Origin: Acidimicrobiia bacterium | Lineage (GTDB): Bacteria; Actinomycetota; Acidimicrobiia; IMCC26256; JACDBD01 | Reading direction: 5' to 3' | Assembly (NCBI GenBank): GCA_031177445.1 | Contig: JAPSGP010000168.1 | Span: 1-6,598, forward strand | Length of the DNA stretch: 6,598 nucleotides | Shown here: in pieces, positions 1 through 6,598 of the stretch | Layout of the letters: every line of letters begins with the position of its first letter | Position numbering within the stretch: the stretch's first letter is position 1 | Position numbers and translations under genes: made by a program | The notes under the pieces: generated by a model | Seen by the model: only the letters and a program-made list of their open reading frames with translations | Told to the model about the DNA's origin: nothing | The model's database searches: none

Positions 1-44
1 AGGCGAGCGACGAGCGAGCCGGCACCAGGCGGCGCCGCGGAAGA

Positions 45-962
45 TCACGGCAGGTCGGCGACGGCCTCGCGCAGCACCGAGAGGCTGCGCTCCCAGGCCG
101 CTCGTTCCTCGTCGTCCATCGGCGGGTGCAGCGGAGCACCGGGCCCGTCGGGGCCGAGCACGCACGGCAGGCTGGCGCACAGCCCCTCCTCGACCCGCGT
201 CGACACCGGCACGATCCGTCCCGGCTCCCGCACCATCGACCGGATCAGCTCGTTGACGGTGAGACCGATCGCCTGCCAGGTCGCGCCCTTCAGCTGGCGC
301 ACGCGGTACGCCGCGCTGCGGACATCATCGGCAATCGCCGCCAACCGAGGCGCGGCGAGATCGAGATCGCGCGCCTTCGAGAACTCGGCGAGCGGCAGAC
401 CGCCCACGGTCGCGGAGCTGAAGAGGAACACCGACGAGTCGCCGTGCTCGCCCACCACCCAGGCGTGCACCGCGGTGGGATGCACGCCGCAGTGTGCTGC
501 GAGCGCTTGCGCCAGTCGCCAGGTGTCGAGAGATGTGCCCGATCCCAGGACCTTCGCCGGGGTGCCGGCCCAGCGGCGGGTCAGGTACTCCGTGAGGACG
601 TCGAGCGGGCTGCTGACGACGAGGCATACGTTCGGGAGCGCATTCTGCTCGGCCGCGGCCGCGACCTCCTCGAGCGCGCGCAGGTTCGCCTCGAGCAGGT
701 CGAGGCGCGTCTGTCCCGGGCTCGGTGTGCGCGCCGATCGTGACGACGAGAACGTCCTCGGGCTCGAGCGCTTCCAGCGTGCGGCCCCGGATCTCGCACG
801 GCTCGAGGAGCGGACCAGCCTGGGCGAGGTCGAGGGCCTCGCCTTCGGCATGCGCCGCGTTGCGGTCGTAGATCGTCAACCGCGTGACCAGGCCGTCGCG
901 CGCGAGGCCACGCGCACACGAGATCCCGACATGCCCCACCCGACGACGCCGATGTTCGGCAT
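45..962 (-). CDS. L-lactate/malate dehydrogenase-family protein, frame broken by two compensating 1-nt shifts
   Basis: NAD-dependent 2-hydroxyacid dehydrogenase of the LDH/MDH superfamily, expected to interconvert a 2-hydroxyacid and a 2-ketoacid in the cytoplasm. From ATG 962 the protein begins MPNIGVVG. The family sequence then continues in another frame (VGHVGISCARGLARDG through IGAHTEPG) and returns to the first frame at QTRLDLLEANL, running to the TGA at 45-47. Restoring one G in the G-run at 934-941 and removing one G at 715-717 gives about 305 residues, a normal family length. It also rebuilds a perfect GxGxxG (GVGHVG) and the loop PGQTRLDLLEAN. Further family motifs are GSGTSLDTWRL and GEHGDSS with the catalytic His (about residue 173). 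As read, translation from 962 stops after about 28 codons. The substrate is uncertain: the usual Gln/Arg specificity position appears to be Thr (GAHTEPG), and the usual TNP is SSP (about residue 118). The start lies 12 nt after the moaA stop, suggesting co-transcription. Family assignment is firm; whether the gene works is open. Confidence 0.85.
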
Positions 963-974
963 GCGCGCGGAGCG

Positions 975-1955
975 CTACCCGCCGATCTGGCTCATCGACC
1001 GGCTCGGGCGCACGAACGTCACCTGGCCGATCCGGTGGCCCGCCCATTTGGTCCCCACTGCCCGCTCGATCTCACGGGAGAGGACGTCGTCGTCATCGCC
1101 GTCGCGCAGGATGTGGCGCAGGTCGAACTCCTCCAGCGCGAAGAGGCACGTGCGGAACTTCCCTTCGGCAGTGACCCGTACGCGGTCGCAACTCTCGCAG
1201 AACGGCTCGGTCACGCTGGCGATCACGCCCACGTCGCCTATGCCGTCGCGGTAGCGGTACCGGGTGGCGGGCTCGGCGCCGTGCACGATCGGCTCGATCG
1301 GGTACACGGCGTCGACCCGTTCGAGGATCTCCTGCGACGGCACGACCTGATCCATCGTCCAGCTGCCCTCGGCGTCGAGGGGCATGAACTCGATGAAGCG
1401 CACCCCGACGCCCTTGTCTCTGCCGAAGGCAGCGAGGTCGACGATCTCGTCGTCGTTCACGCCCCGGATCACGACGCAGTTCACCTTCACCGGGTGCAGC
1501 CCGGCGTCGAGCGCGGCATCGATCCCGATCAGCACCCGATCCAGGTCGTCACGGCGGGTGAGCCGGAGGAAGGTCTCGCGTCGCAGCGAGTCGAGCGAGA
1601 CGTTGATGCGTCGCAGCCCGGCGGCGGCGAGGTCGTGGGCCATCTCGGCGAGCTTGACCCCGTTCGTCGTCATGGCGATGTCGACGCCGAGGGGCGCCAG
1701 CATGCCGATGAGTCGCGGCAGATGCGCCCGCAGGGTCGGCTCACCGCCGGTGATGCGGATCGCCTCGAAGCCGAAGTGCTCGACGCAGACGCGGGCAACC
1801 CGCGCTTGCTCCTCGTAGGTGAGGAGCTCGTCGCGCGGCAGCCACTCCATTCCCTCTTGGGGCATGCAGTACGTGCAGCGGAAGTTGCAGCGATCGGTGA
1901 TCGAGATCCGCAGGTCCTTGACCCGTCGCCCGAACGGATCGATCAGCTGCTCCAC
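975..1955 (-). CDS. moaA: GTP 3',8-cyclase MoaA (molybdenum cofactor biosynthesis)
   Basis: Radical SAM enzyme for the first step of molybdenum cofactor synthesis: it turns GTP into 3',8-cyclo-7,8-dihydro-GTP, which MoaC converts to cyclic pyranopterin monophosphate. The 326-residue length is typical. The N-terminal radical SAM cluster motif is C23-x3-C27-x2-C30, followed by the SAM-binding GGEP at 70-73. The second, substrate-binding 4Fe-4S cluster is C253-x2-C256-x13-C270 with the usual spacing. The protein ends in the conserved double glycine (SMSQIGG). All catalytic features seen are intact. The start is GTG at 1955; a TACCCT box ends exactly 6 nt upstream and no Shine-Dalgarno is visible, so a leaderless transcript is likely. 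It follows moeA after a 67-nt gap and precedes the dehydrogenase gene by 12 nt. No moaC, moaE or mobA lies in the window. Confidence 0.97.
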   Translation of the reverse strand: MEQLIDPFGRRVKDLRISITDRCNFRCTYCMPQEGMEWLPRDELLTYEEQARVARVCVEHFGFEAIRITGGEPTLRAHLPRLIGMLAPLGVDIAMTTNGVKLAEMAHDLAAAGLRRINVSLDSLRRETFLRLTRRDDLDRVLIGIDAALDAGLHPVKVNCVVIRGVNDDEIVDLAAFGRDKGVGVRFIEFMPLDAEGSWTMDQVVPSQEILERVDAVYPIEPIVHGAEPATRYRYRDGIGDVGVIASVTEPFCESCDRVRVTAEGKFRTCLFALEEFDLRHILRDGDDDDVLSREIERAVGTKWAGHRIGQVTFVRPSRSMSQIGG

Positions 1956-4900
1956 ACGACCAGGGTACGCGCTCCCTGATGATGCGCATCCGGCCTACCG
2001 TCACGGTGGTTCTGATACGCAACTAATGGTCGGCAGGCCAGTCGAGGCGCATGACGTCGACCGGATCGCCCTCGGCGACGCCGTCACCGTCGGGGAGCAG
2101 CGCGAGGCCGTTGGCGGCTGCGGTCGCCGACAGGACGTTGCTCGCTTGGTCGCCCGTGCGCGCCGCACGGAAGCTGCCGGCGCGCAGCTCGACACGCACG
2201 CGATCGAGGTGGAGCTTGCCGTCGGGCTTGCGATGCATCGCGTGCTCGGCCATGGCCGGCACCACCGGTCGGAACCGACGCTCGTGGCCCATCATCTGCA
2301 GCAAGGCTGGACGCGCGAACAGCTCGAAGCTGACGAGCGACGACACCGGGTTGCCCGGGAGCCCGAACACCGGCCGCTCGCCCACCATCCCGAATGCCAG
2401 CGGCTTGGCCGGCTTGATCGCGACCTGTTGCCACTCCAGCCGGCCGATGCGGTCGATGGCCGCCTTGACGTAGTCGTAGTCGCCGACCGACACGCCCCCG
2501 CTCGTGAGCACCGCGTCGCAGCTGGCAAAGGCATCTTCGAGCGTGCGCCGGATGATGCTCTCGTCGTCGCGGGCCGACCCGAGGTCGACCGCCTCGATGC
2601 CGGCGTCCGCGACCAAGCCCAACAGCATGGGCCGGTTCGAGTCGCGGATCTGGCCCGGCGCCAGCGTCCCCTGCTCGATCAGCTCGTCGCCGGTCGAGAG
2701 CACGCCGACCCGCGCCCGGCGCACGACTGGCGCGTCACGGATGCCGATGCTCGCCAGCACGCCCAGGTGCGCCGGCCCCAAGACGGTGCCCGCCGGGAAC
2801 ACGAGGTCTCCCGGTGCGAGATCGCCCGCCGCCGGGCGCACGTGCGTCCCGGCGCCGACGGCCTCGTGTACGAGCACCGCGCCGTCGCCGGCGGGCTCGG
2901 TGCGCTCCACCATCACCACGGCGTCGGCACCGCCTGGCATCGGGGCGCCGGTCATGATGCGGATAGCCTCGCCGGGGCCGACCGGCGTCGTCGGTCCCAT
3001 CCCCGCCGGGAGCTCGGCGACCACCGCCAGGCGCACCGGGGAGCCCGGGCTCGCGCCCTCGGTGTCGCCCGCCCGCACCGCGTAGCCGTCCATCGCGGTG
3101 TTGGCGAACGGGGGTACGGCTTCACCGGCGACGATGTCGACCGCGGTCACCAGACCGAGCGCATCGCGGAGCGGCACCTCACAGCTTTCGAGTCGCCGGA
3201 CGCTCCCGAAAATTCGCTCCTGGACCTCGGACAGCGAGATCAACGGAGCCCGCGTCTCCGCACGAGCTCCGCGAGCATCCGCTCGAGCTCGGGCCCGAGA
3301 TCGGGCCGCTCGAGCGCGAGCTCGAGGTTGGCGCGCAGGAAGTCGATCTTCTGTCCGATGTCGTAGCGCCCGTGTACGAAGCGGCGCCCATAGACGGGCT
3401 CGTCGGCGAGCAACAACCCGATCGCATCCGTGAGCTGCAACTCGCCTCCCGCCCCCGGCTCGAGCCGCTCGAGTGCGTCGAAGATCGCAGGCGTGAACAC
3501 GTAGCGCCCGATGACGGCGAGGTTCGACGGCGCATCCTCCGGCCGCGGCTTCTCGACGATCGAACGCACGCCGACGACGTCCCCCTCGACGCTTGCGGGC
3601 TCGATCGAGCCGTACGCGGAGATCTGTTCCCGCTCGACTTCCAACAGCGCGATCACCGAGCACTGGCGCGCTTCGTGGATCTCGATCATCGAGCGCAACA
3701 AATGCGCATCGTCGACCATGATGTCGTCGCCCAGGAGGACCGCGAACGGCTCCGTGCCGACGTGCTCGCGGGCCACCGCGACCGCGTGCCCCAGGCCGAG
3801 CGGGTCTCGCTGCCGGATGTAGTGGATGTCGGCGAGATCGTTGACGGCCTGCACCTCTTTGAGGAGGTCGTCCTTGCCTGCCTGCTCCAGGTAGTACTCG
3901 AGCTCGAAGTTGCGGTCGAAGTGGTCCTCGATGGCGCGCTTCCCGCGACCGGTGATGATAAGGATGTCGGTGAGTCCCGCCTGCACCGCCTCTTCGACCA
4001 CGTACTGGATAGACGGCTTGTCGACGACCGGCAACATCTCCTTGGGCTGGCTCTTGGTCGCGGGGAGGAAGCGCGTCCCGAGCCCGGCAGCAGGAATCAC
4101 GGCCTTCTTCATCAGCCTCCGACGCTACTTTCTCTACGGCGACGGTCGGCAGAGCCTCCGTCGCCGCTCTGCATCCCGCTCGCTCATCGCTCGCTCGTTT
4201 CTCTACGGCGACGGTCGGCAGAGCCTCCGTCGCCGCTCTGCATCCCGCTCGCTCATCGCTCGCTCGCGTCCGGCGGCTCGGTATCCAGCCCGTGCTCTTC
4301 GCCCCGAAGCAGCCGCCGCAGGTTGGGAACGTGACGCAACAGCACCAGCGCCGCGAGCGCCGACGTGATCAGGACATCGCCCCACGGGTGACCGGTCAAC
4401 GCCACCGCGACGGGGAATGCCACTGCCCCGACGATCGACGCCACCGACGCCTTGCGCAGCACCCGGGCGATGAGGAACCACACGACCGCGAGGCCCAACG
4501 CGATCCATGGGTAGATGACGATGAGCACCCCACCCGCGGTGGCCACGCCCCGCCCGCCGCGGAAGCGCTGCGTGATCGGGAAGACGTGCCCGATGATGGC
4601 GGCGAAGCCGAGCAGGTACGCGCCGCGGTGGCCGTCGAGGACGAGCCCGACGCCGGCCGGGATCGCCCCCTTGCCGATGTCGGCGAGCAGGACGACGAGC
4701 CCCGCCTTCCAACCCGCCAGCCGGTAGACGTTCGAGGCGCCGGGGTTGCGCGAGCCCTCGGCGAGGACGTCGTGCCCGGTGGCGCGCGCGACCACGTTCG
4801 CGGTCGGGAACGATCCCACCAGGTAGGCCGCCGGCAGCAGCCACAGCGCGACCATCACTCCGGTAGCATTAGCAGTCGTCTCTCGAGAGTGCCAACGGCC

Positions 4901-6598
4901 GACGGAGTCCACACGATGCCGACCTACCAGTACCGGTGTGGGAAGTGCGGCGAGCAGTTCGAGCTGTGGCAGTCGATCCACGACGACGCACTCACCGCGC
5001 ACCCCGGCTGCGGCGGTCCCGTCATCAAGGTCCTGGCGCCGGCCGGCATTGTCCTGAAGGGCCCCGGCTTCTACCGCACCGACAGTCGGAGCTCGAGCGG
5101 CAAGTCGCGCGACCGCGACAAGTCCGGCGAGAAGGTGGAGAAGGTCAAGAAGTCGGAGGGCGGGAGCGACAACGGCTCCGGATCGGGCTCCGGGTCGGGC
5201 TCCGGCTCGAAGGACTCGAAGCCGTCGAAGCCGGAGGCGAAAACGCCGAGCAACCCCTCGAACAAGGGCTCCGCTTCGACCTAGTCTCCTTGGCGACGCC
5301 TTCGACGGCGTCGGCTCCACCATCGAGCTTCCCCCTTCCGCACGGCGGTGCTGCTCGACCGCCGGTCCCGAGGGGGATGCCATGCCTCGCCGTTCACCTC
5401 GCGCCGTGCTCCTGTGGCTCGGCGCCGCCGCGCTCGCCGTCGTGACCGCCGTGGTCGTCGCCACGGATCTCGCGTCGCTCCATCGACGAGCAGCCACGCT
5501 CGGCGCAGCTCGCACCGTCGCGGTCGCCGCGCACGACCTTCCCGTCGGCACCATCGTGCGCTCGACGGATCTCGAGACCCGCTCGGTGCACCGCTCGCAA
5601 CTCCCCAACGGCGCGGCAGTGCCGAACGAGGTCCGCGATCGCGTCGTCGCGGTCGCGGTCGTGCGGGGCGCGTTCGTGCTCGAGCGCAACCTCGCTCCTC
5701 GCCGACGCACCGGACTCGACGGCGCGATCCCGCGCGGCATGCGCGCGCTGCGGCTCGTCGTCCACGACTCGCTGCGACCGGAGCCGGGTAGCGCGGTCGA
5801 CGTGCTGGTCACCTTCGATACCGCATCCGACCCGACGACGGACAGCGACAACGGCACGGCCGTGGCCGCGCGCGGCGTGCTCGTGCTCGGCACCGACGAC
5901 GCGCCCGCGACCCTCGAAGCGGACGGAGGAGCAGCAGGCAACGGACCGGGCGTGACGCTGCTCGTCACCGAAGACGAGGCGCAGCGAGTCGCGTATGCGT
6001 CGGCGACGGGCACGGTCACGCTCGCGCTCGTCCCACCCGAGGACGCCGCGCCGACCCTGGAGGAGTAGGCACTGCCCTTTAGGCTGCCCCGGCGTGCCCA
6101 TCCTCCATGCGATCGTGCTCGGCATCGTGCAGGGCCTCACCGAGTTCCTTCCGATCTCGTCGAGCGGGCACCTCATCCTCGTGCCGGAGCTGTTCGACTG
6201 GACCGAGCTCACGCGCGACCCCGAGCTCAACAAGACCTTCGACGTCGCCCTGCACATCGGGACCTTCGTCGGGGCCACGTGGTACTTCCGCCGCGACCTC
6301 GCTCGCTACATCGCCGCCGCGTTCCGATCGATCACGACGCGCACGATTCGCAGCGCCGACCAACGCATCGCCTGGCTCTTGCTGATCTCGGCCGTTCCCG
6401 GTGCGATCACGGGCGCGCTCCTGAACGACTTCATCGAGGACGATCTCGGCAGCCCGATCCTCATCGGGGTGATGCTGATCGTCTTCGGCGCCGTGATGTA
6501 CGCCGCCGACCACCTTCCGGGCAAGCGCGAGTCCGACGAGTTCGGGCTCCGCGACGCGCTCTTCATGGGCGGCGCCCAAGCGATCGCGCTGCAGCCCG

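Overview
The window is GC-rich bacterial DNA with GTG and TTG starts, TAnnnT-type -10 boxes placed right at start codons, and a gene set that fits an actinobacterium. I infer an Acidimicrobiia-like lineage, but only from gene content and style. It holds eight protein-coding genes in two divergent groups and no RNA genes. No stretch longer than about 140 bases lacks a gene.

Minus-strand group, in transcription order: plsY (4855-4253), galU (4112-3240), moeA (3243-2023), moaA (1955-975) and an L-lactate/malate dehydrogenase-family gene (962-45). galU and moeA overlap by a TTGA start/stop junction. moaA has its own apparent leaderless promoter. The dehydrogenase starts 12 nt after the moaA stop, but its reading frame is broken by two compensating one-base shifts. 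Together these genes cover membrane phospholipid synthesis (PlsY), UDP-glucose supply (GalU) and two steps of molybdenum cofactor synthesis (MoaA early, MoeA late).

Plus-strand group: an FmdB/Ruc-type zinc-ribbon protein with a disordered tail (4916-5284), a CpaB-like SAF-domain protein (5382-6068) and the start of uppP (6094 to beyond the window end). uppP shows a TAGGCT box 8 nt before its GTG and looks leaderless.

The most interesting region is the 60-bp divergent promoter between plsY and the FmdB-like gene. It contains a near-consensus CIRCE operator (TTAGCAGTC, 9-nt spacer, GAGTGCCAA; 16 of 18 arm bases match), the binding site of the heat-shock repressor HrcA. This fits the FmdB-like protein being a homologue of mycobacterial Ruc, a redox-activated chaperone co-regulated with hsp60/hsp70. 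Here one of the four expected zinc-binding cysteines is a histidine. The second notable region is the plsY-galU gap, which holds two identical 69-bp tandem copies. Each copy carries two interlocking inverted repeats, and the downstream copy supplies the plsY stop codon.
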